Of a DNA stretch of 64,000 bases, positions 35,101 to 45,474 are shown piece after piece. The notes beneath the pieces are model-generated. The model saw only the letters and a list, made by a program, of their open reading frames with translations, did not search any database and was not told where the DNA came from. This DNA comes from Branchiostoma belcheri (lineage: Eukaryota > Chordata > Leptocardii > Amphioxiformes > Branchiostomatidae). How positions within the stretch are numbered: the stretch's first letter is position 1; each line of letters opens with the position of its first letter. The stretch lies in assembly GCF_001625305.1 (NCBI RefSeq), contig NW_017803691.1, positions 3,371-67,370 of the forward strand. Reading direction: 5' to 3'. A program made the position numbers and the translations under genes.

Positions 35101-35512
35101 TTTTTGCCTTTTCTAAGTCCTCACTCTTTAGCGCAAAAAGCTTGACTGTCTCCTCTTCAACACCGAAGGCTACTTTCAACTGGTTTCCCTGCAAGCAGCC
35201 TTCGAAGTGCATCCTTCCCTTCTCTGTTTTCAGAAATGCCGCGACGCCGCTGGAGACTTTTACCCTCTCTTCTGCCGGATACTGCGTCGTCTCGTACACG
35301 TGGAGTTTTGCCGTCATCACTGCGCGATCGTCTCCCGTCAGCTTCACCTCTTTGTGCTCCATGTCGATCTTCATGTCCACTTCAGGATGGGACGCCGCGA
35401 AGTCACTGAGAAGAAGAAGCTTGAGTTTGTTTCTATCAAGCTTAATAGTCGCCGTGACACTTGGAGCCTTCTCTCTTGCCTTCATCTCAGCCTTTGCAAT
35501 CTCCTGCATACC
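27929..35512 (-). CDS. PARP14-like ADP-ribosyltransferase (KH repeats-WWE-PARP), eight exons
   Basis: Eight minus-strand exons with AG/GT borders and fully consistent phases: A 35512-34645, B 34368-34250, C 32026-31738, D 30709-30562, E 30168-29960, F 29162-28919, G 28591-28494, H 28221-27929. Together they give 755 codons and a stop. Domain order is KH-like repeats (A-D), WWE (D/E) and a PARP catalytic domain (F-H), the C-terminal plan of vertebrate PARP14, but with no macrodomain seen. PARP14-type enzymes transfer single ADP-ribose units from NAD+ to proteins and act in the cytosol in interferon and antiviral responses. Exon A has no starting ATG; it opens after a phase-0 acceptor (CTCAAG|GGT, or TATGCAG|GAG at 35503), so an upstream exon must exist. 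The nearest upstream candidate is the TRIM exon at 43968-45194. Introns hold LINE fragments and the hairpin repeat. The family call is firm; the 5' end is not. Confidence 0.9.
29960..30168 (-). CDS. exon E: WWE domain
   Basis: A 209-base exon whose first base completes a Trp codon from exon D. It encodes SYVVTQGREQKIHPAANAII, EAAYKAKKSSVKYDDENEDC and EIDFKAMRVTLKQSKRSFPV followed by QRR. The pattern 'W ... N..IE.AY ... V ... I.F..M ... R..RR' is the WWE fold, which in PARP and RNF146-type proteins can bind ADP-ribose-containing ligands. The second and third signature residues (W, E) are less clear than in canonical members, so binding ability is uncertain. Confidence 0.8.
30562..34368 (-). 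CDS. exons B, C and D: further KH-like region and WWE lead-in
   Basis: Exon B (34368-34250) encodes MYKFLTGETGRALLDVAGRE and CLIIPDVPSRGRGGPNT, starting phase 1 and ending phase 0 at ACACA|GTAAGA. Exon C (32026-31738) encodes 96 residues including RELTLHLFGPDQDRIDRARK and MLTAEEARMIHTYGEDRDVV, ending CAAG|GTGGGC. Exon D (30709-30562) encodes SGVDCLLIQGAIYDVTEVLK and VEEQRRDWGKAHSVQKDAR, ending TG|GTAAGT in phase 2. C and D resemble the PARP14 segment just before WWE. The intron between B and C carries a LINE and a hairpin repeat; the one between C and D carries a CR1 fragment. Confidence 0.8.
30791..30895 (+). mobile_element. CR1-like 3' fragment in a PARP-gene intron
   Basis: ACGAACTTGAGCCTGGTGCG and CTGGCGAGGACCCTGCTGCA match, in opposite orientation, the 3' coding end of the CR1-like copy at 52660-52770. 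Antisense to the host gene, between exons C and D. Confidence 0.7.
30925..31737. other. intron sequence between PARP-gene exons C and D
   Basis: No exon or identifiable element beyond the neighbouring CR1 fragment. A short GC-rich stretch (ATGCGGCCGCGCTAC) sits at about 31162. Confidence 0.35.
32363..32397 (+). repeat. conserved GAAA-loop hairpin repeat, copy 3
   Basis: GCTGGTGTGTTACGCCGAAA then GGCGGTTATACCGTC, followed by TATACATGTACAG. It immediately precedes a LINE fragment within the PARP-gene intron between exons B and C. Confidence 0.7.
32412..33975 (+). mobile_element. 5'-truncated LINE in a PARP-gene intron
   Basis: Plus-strand frames give a reverse transcriptase YADD block (ILLYADDIVLIAETEAQLQK, about 32520-32590), then 32701-33527 across a frame change, with QNRAIRCFLGVPRFAPTSAI and a C-terminal CSLCDLREIENEIHFKFYCP knuckle. 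The 3' end has the GACTGGGCGACAAAAGTCGC hairpin and an ATTCATTC tail. It is antisense to the PARP-like gene. Several frame breaks; not active. Confidence 0.75.
34645..35512 (-). CDS. exon A: KH-like repeats of the PARP14-like gene
   Basis: An 868-base exon encoding about 289 residues in at least three repeats of 80-90 residues, each with a beta-alpha pattern (for example VTATIKLDRNKLKLLLLSDF, GKHLICIHLGKKNVWIVGPP, MEQAVKITSRATGGFSITGT). The 'hydrophobic-I.G....V..A...' endings match the degenerate KH-like modules that fill PARP14 between its RRMs and WWE domain, thought to mediate RNA or protein contacts. Donor CCAG|GTTTGT, phase 1. On the plus strand this exon also leaves a 180-codon shadow frame. 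Confidence 0.8.
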
Positions 35513-35690
35513 CTTGAGCGATACATACAATGCATCAATGTATAGAATAAAACGAATTTAATTATCTCTGTGTTAATTTTCAAACTTGACCTTAAATACC
35601 ATTTGCTATCCAACCCCAATCACATTTAAATATTTATGTCTACATATGCACTTTTTAAAAAGTTAGTTGTATTTCTGTTTACATCTCAAC

Positions 35691-35940
35691 TGTTTCATTA
35701 TTCATACACACATGACACACACATAAATACACACACAAACACACACACATACACATACAAATCACACAAACACACACACACACACATACACACACACTAA
35801 CACACGCAGACACACAAACACAAACACACACACATACATACACACACAAACACACACACATATACATACACACACTAACACACACAGGGACACTAACACA
35901 CACAGATACACAAACGCACATACAAATACAGACACACTTG
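35691..35940. repeat. (CA)n-rich microsatellite
   Basis: About 250 bases of ACACAC interspersed with ATAC and AAAC units. The MCVCV frame on the minus strand is an artefact of the repeat. Confidence 0.9.
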
Positions 35941-36416
35941 TAAGGGGTCAGGGACCGAGTCAAAGGTCCCCGGACTATCCTCTATCGCTGTGATGGTCCC
36001 GAGGGTAAGACAGGAGCCTCCAAAGTTCGTTCGGATGGTTTATTGACACAATCTCAGCAAGTCACAGTAGGCGAGGGATGAGTGGCAGATGAATTGGGAT
36101 GGGAAACTCCCTTATCAGCCCCACGGAGTGCCCGGGGAAGCCCCTAAGTGGAAGCCGGCTTGGCCCTCAGAGTAAAGTTCGGCGTCCGAGAGAGGAGGTG
36201 TTCGCCAAGTCGCCAAGGGTTCCCCATACTCTGGACTCCGCGGCAGCCGTTGTTGGCGACGCCTCAGGGGGGAGCCTAATGGCACAGTATTGTGTGTAGT
36301 TTGCAAGAATTCTAGGAATTGCACAGGCATTTTTTTCCACAGGCATGGCATGTCTACAGGCATGTTGATGGCACACTTTTATGGACACATTCCTACGTAG
36401 TCCTAAATTCTTGCCC
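35941..36416. repeat. GC-rich dispersed repeat
   Basis: GC-rich sequence with TTTATTGACACAATCTCAGC (an AATAAA signal on the minus strand) looks like the 3' part of a retroelement. The part from GTTGGCGACGCCTC to AGTTTGCAAGAATTCTAGG (36250-36320) recurs in reverse orientation at about 55745-55820 and 59350-59425. Confidence 0.45.
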
Positions 36417-36612
36417 ACATACCCACATGCCTTTCAAGTGGAAGTTTTACATTCTTCCCACATTTCTTCCCACATGCCTTCCAAGTGGATGTCTTAGCAT
36501 TCCAAGTGGAAGTCCTACATTCTTGCTCACATTCCTGTCCCACATGCCTTCCAAGTGAATGAACTACAAACTCCTAAAACATTTTAGAATTACTTCTGTG
36601 AGTACAGTCGAT
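36417..36612 (+). repeat. CCACATGCCTTCCAAGTGGAAG repeat block, copy 1
   Basis: Several CATGCCTTCCAAGTGGA-type units of about 30-40 bases, ending in TTTTAGAATTACTTCTGTGA then GTACAGTCGAT. The same block is found at 38343-38600. Confidence 0.75.
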
Positions 36613-38342
36613 AGTGTTTAGATGTGCTGTTGTAGTACCAGGTAGCCGCTTGTGTTGAGTGTCCGTTGGATAGGTAAGTTTGCCATATACATTATCTATG
36701 TCTAGTTGTCAAGGTCGTGATTTGGAGTTAGTTTTTTTTAAGTTGCCAACACTAGTCAAAGAAGTTGCCAACACTAGTCAAAGTGTGTGTGTTGTTTTAG
36801 GATCTGTTATGACAATAGACAATAGCATTTTAAGGAGGGCCCCGCATGCCCATTTTCCGTAGAGTGTAATTGACTGTTTTAATTCTACGACTGTAACCGG
36901 GCCGATCTATTAACGCGTGTCCTGGATGGTAAGTTTGCCATGTTCAATGATGAATCCTATGATGAATTCTACGTAAGTCAGCACAAGACATAGACTTTAA
37001 TAAATGTATCTTAAATGTTAATATAATTTATAGAGACCATGCGCGTTTTTTGTGTAAATACTACTCTACTGGAATTTGGAAAATGACCCACGCTGTCTTT
37101 CCACCAAGCTTCTATTGAGTCGCATGGTTGGGATACATTCAAGTTGATATTTATAAGTTCAAAAAATCGGCGAGTACAGTATTATCATGTGACCCGTTTC
37201 TAGCAAACTAGCGCATTTGAAGCTTGCGTTGTGTATAGACTATTGCACATATTAGATGTTTTGTGCTACCGTTTTACAAGAAGTTCTAAATATAACAACT
37301 CTTCATGAATGGAAAGGATTGTTCATATAAATTTCTATTTCATTACAAATTCAAACTGTTGACACGGAGATCAGTTAGCTAGGATAGGTATATCGCGAAG
37401 TTAACTCCTCACGAACATAAATGCACTTACATATATGTTGTACACATCAGAGGTTGACATTGATAGGTTGTTGATGTTGGTTGGCATAACCAAATATATT
37501 GACTAGATCAATTTTGTTATAGGACAATGTAGAAGTACACATGTATTTTAGAGTTTTTTTATGCATGCAGTCCTAAGTATGCCGTAAAATTAATCATGTA
37601 TGATATATGACAATACATCTGCATACTATCTACACCAGAGAGAGATTTGTACTTCTGTAAGACCATCGACACAGGTGTTTTATACGGCTTTATTTAGCCT
37701 TAAATGGATTTCCTGTTACATTACCTTAAGTTTGCCTGGCCATAGGGTGCTTGCGGGAGGCCTCCGGTTAGAAAAAATACCACCCAAAAACGACAACTGC
37801 AAGGGGTCATTCGCACCTTCTGCCATGTGATGACTTTTTGAAAACTAGTAGAAGGGAAACCTTTTTTCAGGCCCAAGATCATCAGTTTTGGCTTGCACAA
37901 TAATTCCTCTCCGGCTGTCACACAGTCCTATGTGAACTATTTCCGCCCAGAACGTTGGTCCTCTGCGTGCCCAGTTCCATTTTCTTAGCCACCTCAGCAA
38001 TATATCCTGTAACTGTCAAGTCCAGTCCGTGAAACGCGGGTGGTCGTCTTTAAATTGTAGGTTACTCAGATGTGTTGTTGCCATTTACGATTTAAGCGCT
38101 TAGTGGTGGTGGTTTCTCCTGATGAGAACAACAACGTTTCATTCGGGAGCTGTTCGATTTGGAACAACGTGGAATTTGTACAATGCCTGCCCTTCGTCAT
38201 GCGCTGAAAACCGGTGGGACATATAGTGGTATGGTTGCTATGCCTGCATTCTTAACATGCGCTGTAAACCCTAGGGATTTGTGGCATGTCGTCAATGCCT
38301 GTCTGCACATGCGCTGAAGTCTTATGGATGTCCTACTTTCTG
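36613..38342. other. non-coding, nothing recognised
   Basis: AT-rich sequence with a local direct repeat GTTGCCAACACTAGTCAAAG at 36743-36781. No convincing exon on either strand, which matters because this lies within the possible long intron between the TRIM and PARP exons. Confidence 0.4.
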
Positions 38343-38600
38343 GCCCTCATTCCCACATGTCTTCCAAGTGGATGTTTTACATTCTTGACATTCCCACATG
38401 CCTTCCAAGTGGAAGTTTTACATTCTTGCTTCCATGCATTCGCACATGCCTTACAACATTCCTTCCAAGTGGAAGTCTTCAAGCCTTCCAAGTGGAAGTC
38501 CTACATTTTTGCTCACATTCCTTTCCCACATGCCTTCCAGGTGAATAAACTACAACCTCTAAAGACATTTTAGAATTACTTCTGTGAGTAAAGTCGATCA
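38343..38600 (+). repeat. CCACATGCCTTCCAAGTGGAAG repeat block, copy 2
   Basis: Longer version of the block at 36417, with about six CTTCCAAGTGGA units, ending ATTACTTCTGTGAGTAAAGT then CGATCAC. Confidence 0.75.
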
Positions 38601-39054
38601 CATTGTGAATCTGAACATGTTGGGGAAATGCTGAGAAGGAGACTTACAGATATGCACTGATCTGATGATGTCTTCGAAGCTTCTACAGTTTTCAAAAGGG
38701 AAGTCAAACCCTTCAGACATAGTTTTAGACATAGCTACAATTTTAGACAACTACCTTTCATCATGTAGATTTTAGTTATTTTATATACTGTTCTTCAATG
38801 TCCTTTTATGTTTGTAACTGACGATTAGCCTCTGGGCATGAATTTGCAATAAACTTCTCAATTATTATAATAGAAGAGAAAGATATCATAATAATAGTAC
38901 CTGTTTAAATGCAGCAGAGCTCAGAAGACTGTCGGTACAGATTCACAAGAATTTTTAGTCTTGTGAATCTGTACCGACTTCATGAACATCATGGGAGTCT
39001 TGTCAATCTGTACAATTTCCACAATGTCCCAAGGGTTTCCTGGAATTTCACTAG
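38601..39054. other. non-coding with a retroelement-like tail
   Basis: Holds ATTAGCCTCTGGGCATG ... TTTGCAATAAAC (38824-38853), the plus-strand copy of the tail repeat at 6577, and an inverted pair around 38930-38975 (CAGATTCACAAGA / TCTTGTGAATCTG). No exon. Confidence 0.4.
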
Positions 39055-40168
39055 GTAGGAATTGTATGTCAAGTGTATGTCCCACATTCTAGCCACATTC
39101 CCCACATGCCGTACCCAGTGAATGGTTAGCATTTTGTCCACAGGCATGCGGAATGTCCACAGGCATTTCTCTGACCCACATCTATGNNNNNNNNNNNNNN
39201 NNNNNNNNNNNNNNNNNNNNNNNNNNNNNNNNNNNNNNNNNNNNNNNNNNNNNNNNNNNNNNNNNNNNNNNNNNNNNNNNNNNNNNNNNNNNNNNNNNNN
39301 NNNNNNNNNNNNNNNNNNNNNNNNNNNNNNNNNNNNNNNNNNNNNNNNNNNNNNNNNNNNNNNNNNNNNNNNNNNNNNNNNNNNNNNNNNNNNNNNNNNN
39401 NNNNNNNNNNNNNNNNNNNNNNNNNNNNNNNNNNNNNNNNNNNNNNNNNNNNNNNNNNNNNNNNNNNNNNNNNNNNNNNNNNNNNNNNNNNNNNNNNNNN
39501 NNNNNNNNNNNNNNNNNNNNNNNNNNNNNNNNNNNNNNNNNNNNNNNNNNNNNNNNNNNNNNNNNNNNNNNNNNNNNNNNNNNNNNNNNNNNNNNNNNNN
39601 NNNNNNNNNNNNNNNNNNNNNNNNNNNNNNNNNNNNNNNNNNNNNNNNNNNNNNNNNNNNNNNNNNNNNNNNNNNNNNNNNNNNNNNNNNNNNNNNNNNN
39701 NNNNNNNNNNNNNNNNNNNNNNNNNNNNNNNNNNNNNNNNNNNNNNNNNNNNNNNNNNNNNNNNNNNNNNNNNNNNNNNNNNNNNNNNNNNNNNNNNNNN
39801 NNNNNNNNNNNNNNNNNNNNNNNNNNNNNNNNNNNNNNNNNNNNNNNNNNNNNNNNNNNNNNNNNNNNNNNNNNNNNNNNNNNNNNNNNNNNNNNNNNNN
39901 NNNNNNNNNNNNNNNNNNNNNNNNNNNNNNNNNNNNNNNNNNNNNNNNNNNNNNNNNNNNNNNNNNNNNNNNNNNNNNNNNNNNNNNNNNNNNNNNNNNN
40001 NNNNNNNNNNNNNNNNNNNNNNNNNNNNNNNNNNNNGTAGGAATTGTATGTCAAGTGTATGTCCCACATTCTAGCCACATTCCCCACATGCCGTACCCAG
40101 TGAATGGTTAGCATTTTGTCCACAGGCATGCGGAATGTCCACAGGCATTTCTCTGACCCACATCTATG
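39055..40168. other. 850-base assembly gap flanked by identical 132-base sequence
   Basis: 39187-40036 is N. The 132 bases before it (39055-39186) are identical to the 132 bases after it (40037-40168). Apparent ORFs running through the gap are meaningless. Confidence 0.97.
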
Positions 40169-40837
40169 CCCACATTCCTATAAACCCTTGGGAAGATCTG
40201 TCTGCCCTATGGCCCTGCTTTCTGTGACCCCGGGGCTCGTTCACTATACACTCAGGGGAGGAGTGCACTGTATCTGTCTAGACTTAACAGGTACCATCAT
40301 GGCAGTGTCATGGCAGTGCCATGCAAACAATAACCCTAACAGCAACCACCGTCGCCATGGCAATGTATGTTTTGATTGCCAGTCTTGTTCTCTCTGTTTC
40401 TTACAGTTTTTCCCTTTTTATTTTCGAGAATTTCGGGTTCCTCCCCTTCCCAAATTTGTCTATTTGTATTATAAATTCGAAAACGGATTGGTCGAAGTAT
40501 TTCAATTTGGATATCAGCAATCAACTTTTTTTAAGGTTTTCCGCTGTGAAATCGCGTGCCGGATTGTGGAGTAAAAGCACGTTCCTTGCAATTGACCTCC
40601 ACCTTGAGATAATTTGTTAACCTTTTAAGTCAACGTCCCCGGGTTCACGTCCTTTTGGTGAACCAGGTTCCGACGCTGTACAACCCTCCAAATATAACAT
40701 TCCAATCTTCAATATCTTTGATACAGCTAGTGGGTTTATTTATGAGAAGAGATCGACAGGTGGGCCAAACCAAGTATGGACTGGGGAGGTAGCTTTCCTT
40801 TCCGGCCTCGCCCGCCACTCGTCTTACAATCATAACA
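40169..40837. other. non-coding; dispersed repeat at 40290-40390
   Basis: CATGGCAGTGCCATGCAAAC ... CCGTCGCCATGGCAATGTATG recurs in reverse orientation near 55530-55590 and 59120-59195. The rest is unrecognised. A minus-strand 62-codon frame at 40833-40645 has no domain. Confidence 0.45.
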
Positions 40838-42564
40838 AGAGTTCCACGATCTCATACCTTCGCCAAATGATGTTAACCCTTGCGGGTGACAAATTATACA
40901 ATTTTAATCATTGATTTTGTAAATAAGAGCCTCATTTGCATGGATTATATCAGTTGATCATATTCTCCATCCAATGACAGCCTTATCATAACAAAAAGGC
41001 TATTATAGCACTTCCTCATAAATTATGCAAATGAGGTCATGATTTGAATAAATTATGTTTATTGATGTTCACCTTCACTTAGCTTCCAAATGTGGCAAGT
41101 ATGAAATTCGGGGTGCAGCAGTTACAACTATGGAATTATAAGAATTTGACATTAATTATGCAAATTAGGTCCCCATTTACATAATCTATATCCTCAGATG
41201 TTTTTCTCGTTCTCAAGTAGATGTCACAAGTGTTTCATAGTTCTATCATCGAACAAAGCAGATTTATAGAATTTCCTCATTAATTATGCAAATTAGCTCC
41301 TGATTTGCATAATTGCCATCTGATTATGTCAAGCATCACTTCAACTACCTACATACCAAAAATCACGACAATACGTCAACCGGTTCTTGAGTTATCGTCC
41401 TTCAAATTTTTTTCAACAAATGCTCCTACAGTTCCAGAACAAGGCGCTAGGGAACCCAAACTCATGTCACTTCTTCCCTACCCCAAGAGCTATCTACCAA
41501 CCAAAATTCGTGACCCTAGCATATCCAGAACATGAGATATCAAAACCGGAAGTTCTGCTGCAGTACCTAGGAAAGCCGCCAGGGGGCCCAAAATCTAATC
41601 ATTTCTAGGTCTCATGAAGACCTACCCACCTACCAAGTTTCATTCCAATCCATCCACTGCTTCTCGAGTTATCTTGCTAAACCACACACAAACACACACA
41701 CACACAGACAAATGCTACAAACTAGAGTTCCACGATCTCATACCTTCGCCAAATGGTGTTAGCCTTTATGACTAAGAAATTATAGATCAATCCCCCCGCA
41801 GCTGATTGTGCAAATAGGATCCTATATTGCATCAATTATATCTGTTGATCATATTCTAAACCAGAAGACAGTCTTATCTTATCAAAGAATGCCATTATAG
41901 CATTTCTTCATAAATTATGCAAATGAGGTCCTTATTTGAATAAGTTATGTTTAATTATGTTCACCTTCACACAACTTTCAAATATCCCAAGTATGAAATT
42001 CCAGGCAGTTACCACTATGTAATTATAACATTTTCTAATTAATTATGCAAATTAAGTCTTCATTTGCATAATCGATATCTGCCTGTATTTCTGTCGTTCT
42101 TAATTACATATGTCACAAGCTTGAATAATCCTTTCATGGAATGTAGCTGATTTATAGAATTTCCTCATTAATTATGCAAATTACATTAATATTTGCATAA
42201 TTGTAATATTATTATGTCAAGCATCACTTCAGCTACCTACATGCCAAAAATCACGACGATCCATCAATCGGTTCTTGAGTTATACGCCTCTAAACATTTT
42301 TCAACTACCGCCCTTGCAGTTCCAGAGCAAGCAGCTAGGGGGCTCAAACTCATGTCACTTAATTTACAGCACAAGAGCTATCTACCATCTAAATTTCATG
42401 ACCCTAGCATGTCCAGATCACGAGATATCAAAACCGGAAGTTCAGCTGCAATACCATAACAAGCCGCTAGGGGGCCCAAAATCTAATCAGTTTCACGTCT
42501 CATGAAGACCTACCCACTTACCAAATATCAAGACAATCCATCTTAGCCTTCTTGAGTTATCGTG

Positions 42565-42607
<43 letters not shown>

Positions 42608-42671
42608 ACGAACGCCTACGAAAACATAACCTTCTTGGCGAAGGTAAAAACATAACCTTCTTGGCGAAGGT
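40838..42671. repeat. two tandem ~886-bp repeats with regular ATGCAAAT sites
   Basis: AGAGTTCCACGATCTCATAC then CTTCGCCAAATG starts copies at 40838 and 41724. Each contains ATGCAAAT at about 129-base spacing (41025, 41158, 41286; 41917, 42045, 42174), so a shorter sub-repeat built each copy. Copy 2 runs through an (AC)n tract into ACCTTCTTGGCGAAGGT (twice), complementary to the ACCTTCGCCAA at the start. Related sequence lies at 46838 and 51690 in reverse orientation. Confidence 0.8.
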
Positions 42672-42944
42672 AACAAAGTTGGATCTCCGGTGCAATACTA
42701 GTGACTACCAAACCTTGCTGTGAGTAATTACAGGTGACAAACGGTCTCATTCCGACGCGGCGGCTGTCGATTCAGCTTAATAATAACACCCGACTTCTAT
42801 CAAGCGAGGTACAGTGGTTGTAAGGTCGACTCCAGAAATAACTGTGCCCTTGAGGCGTAACAACAGTAGGCATGTGTAACACAACTTTTAGGAAAACATA
42901 TCAATCAGAGTATAGGGCTAGACTACAGCCGAGGGGGCCTCCTT
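42672..42944. other. non-coding, nothing recognised
   Basis: Short stretch between the octamer repeat and the large (AC)n tract. No exon or element seen. Confidence 0.35.
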
Positions 42945-43030
42945 ACACAAACACATACACACACATAAACACACACACTAACACACACAGACACACACAC
43001 ACACAGCGATACACAAACACAAATACACAT

Positions 43031-43062
<32 letters not shown>

Positions 43063-43795
43063 TAACACACACACACAGACACACACACATACATACACAC
43101 ACACAAACACCAACACAGACACACAGACACACACACACACACACAGATAAACAAACGCATACACACATTCATACACAAACACACATGCACATACACATAA
43201 ACAAGCACACACAAATACATACACACACACGTATACACACAAATCACACACACAAACACATACACTAACACACACACGTCAGACACACTAACACACAGAT
43301 ACACAAACATACATGCACATACATACACATACACAGAAACACACACACACATAAACACACACATACACACAGATAAACACACACACACATAAACACACAA
43401 AACACACACATACACAAACACACACACACACTAACACACACAAAACACACACACGCACAGAGATACACATACATACACAAACATACAAACACACAATAAC
43501 ACACACAGGCACACTAACGCACACACACACTACCACACACACGGATACACAAACACACATACACATACATACACAAACACACATACATACACAAACACAC
43601 ACACACACACATAAACACGCACACACTAACATACACAGACACACTAACCCCCCCACACACACACATTCACACACACACATCCATACACAAACACACATGC
43701 ACATACTTACACAAACATACACACAAAAAAAACACACAAAACACACACACACACACACACACAAACACGCACACACACACACAAACGCTACAGAA
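42945..43795. repeat. 850-bp (AC)n-rich tract with higher-order units
   Basis: ACACAC runs alternate with ACATACAT, ACAAACAC and ACTAACAC units, some recurring in the same order (for example GATACACAAACACA followed by ACACATACATACAC), so the tract grew partly by longer duplications. All cysteine-valine or threonine-histidine frames here are repeat artefacts. Confidence 0.93.
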
Positions 43796-43967
43796 ACACA
43801 ACATTCCATGCCTGGTGGGACTAATATCCACAAATGAACTGACAAATTGACAAATGAACTGAATATCTTTCATGATCCTGCTTTAATCATCATCATCATT
43901 AAACATACATTTGTATCTGCAGCCATTGTGATCAAGTGAATGTCACAGGATATGCCCTACTACTTAC

Positions 43968-45194
43968 CACGTATACATTTCCCGACATCCCGGTCCTACA
44001 TGGTTCCAGACGAAGTCCTGTCCTCGAGTCGGTCCGACTTTGTGGTAGACGTTGCAGCAGAGAACGCAGTTCCCTCTCTGTTGGCTTCGGCAGGGTGAAT
44101 TGGACAGTTTTGGTGCTGTGTTTGGTCAACTTGTGCTCCATAACAGAGTAATCAACGGTGATGTTTGCTAGTTCAAAGTCCACTCTGTTCGAGGGTGGTT
44201 TAGTCAGATCATTCAGTCTAGTTGTCATGTCTTGTGAGAAAGATACAACTTCGTAGTCGCCTCCCTCCCTGGCCAGAGTCTCTGCAAACTCACATGTACT
44301 CTTGGCGCTTGCCAGACTGATCTGTACTGCCTCTATCTCTGCATCGATCTGCTTCTTTCTGGACTTTTCCTCTGTGTCAACACAGGTTAGGAGCCGCTCG
44401 CCTTCTTCCTTCACAAGGGTGATTAGTGTTTGTACGGTTTTGTGGACGTTCTGACGAGCCCCCTCTGCATTCAGTTGAAGTTGTTCTTTCAAGCGTTTCT
44501 GTACTTCTTCCGTCTGACGAAATAACTGCATTCGGGCCTGACACTGTGGTGTGAGATCTAAGATTGTCTCTCTCTTCTCGGTAGCCACCTCTTCTATGCG
44601 AGTGTAGTTATGCTGCGAGTCCCTGTGTTCAAACAAGGCACATTCGTTACATATTGTAGAATCACAGGTCCTACAGTAGAGTTTCAAAATCTCTCCCGAA
44701 TGCTTGGAGCACGGTGGCGCTATCCTGGCCCTGAAGACTTTGTCATATTTCCCCGTTTTCAGTTCCTCAAACGTGAAGAGGGTGTGGCCCTTGGTAGCTC
44801 TCACTAGGCGATGTGCGGACTCACAACTCTCACAGAGAAACTCAGCGCACTCCGAACACCTGGACGTGGCCGGCTTCCCTTCCTCACAGTTAGTGCAGAG
44901 AAGGTCATCTTTCCCCTGGCGAATCTCGTGATGTTCGGTCACAGCTTTCACCAGGCTAGCAAGAAATACGTTGTCCTTTATACCCTCGACGCCATCTTGG
45001 GGCAAGGGGACTGGTTGTCGACAAATAGGACATGGAAAGGTGTCACCATCGGTCTTCTGGACCCATTCCCGTAGGCAGTGCTCACAGAAGGTGTGCAGGC
45101 AGGGAAGAACCTTCGGCTTCGTAAAGGTGTAGCAGCAGATCGAACACTCGAGGGAGTCGCCGCTGACTTCGTCTGGGAAAGCTGCGGTCGCCAT
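43968..45194 (-). CDS. TRIM-type RING/B-box/coiled-coil exon
   Basis: ATG at 45194 opens 409 codons to the donor GTG|GTAAGT (43968/43967, phase 0); reading through adds only 11 codons to a stop at 43932. Domains: RING at 17-58 (C17, C20, C32, H34, C37, C40, C55, C58), B-box 1 at 100-137 (C100, C103 ... H128, H137), B-box 2 at 162-195 (C162, H165, C174, C177, C182, C185, H190, H195), a coiled coil at about 200-300, then a linker with SFSQDMTTRLNDLTKPPSNR and DFELANITVDYSVMEHKL as in TRIM2/3/56/71-like proteins. Such proteins are RING-dependent E3 ubiquitin ligases, often in innate immunity; target choice comes from the C-terminal domain, which is missing from this exon. No NHL or SPRY exon was found downstream; the next minus-strand coding exon is the KH exon of the PARP14-like gene, entered in the same phase. 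Confidence 0.88.
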
Positions 45195-45239
45195 TGCTGT
45201 TTAAGATGTCACGTCCTGATATGACATCACTACGTACAC

Positions 45240-45350
45240 CTGTTGCGTACCGAAAGTTCGAAGGGCACTGTCCTCTGGTGACACCGCGCACAGGGTTTGC
45301 ACAAAAGACGTAACCTCCAAAAATATTGTACGCTATTCGTAGAAAAATAC
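45240..45350 (-). promoter_or_regulatory. putative promoter segment shared with the RRM exon
   Basis: ACCGAAAGTTCGAAGGG, GTCCTCTGGTGACACC, GCACAAAAGACGT and CTATTCGTAG appear in the order seen at 24990-25120, here about 50-150 bases upstream of the TRIM ATG. The homology is visible; the regulatory role is inferred from position. Confidence 0.5.
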
Positions 45351-45474
45351 AATCAACAGTAAATTAAGCTATAAGGTTATGTGAATTAGGTTATATTAAC
45401 CCCTTACGTTTTAAGAGATGGATGTCAAACTTTCATCGACGTATTCAATAGATACTCGTTAATTTACCACTCAC

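Noticed and set aside
34527-35561. Plus-strand frames of 112-180 codons
   Set aside because: Shadows of the KH exon, which has domain similarity and matching splice phases on the minus strand.
39122-40129. Frames of about 300 codons across 39187-40036
   Set aside because: They consist of the N gap.
42872-43873. Several minus- and plus-strand frames of 60-185 codons (MCVCVCV..., THTHTN...)
   Set aside because: They are translations of the (AC)n tract. The same applies to 35679-35963, 27158-27562 and 51655-52167.
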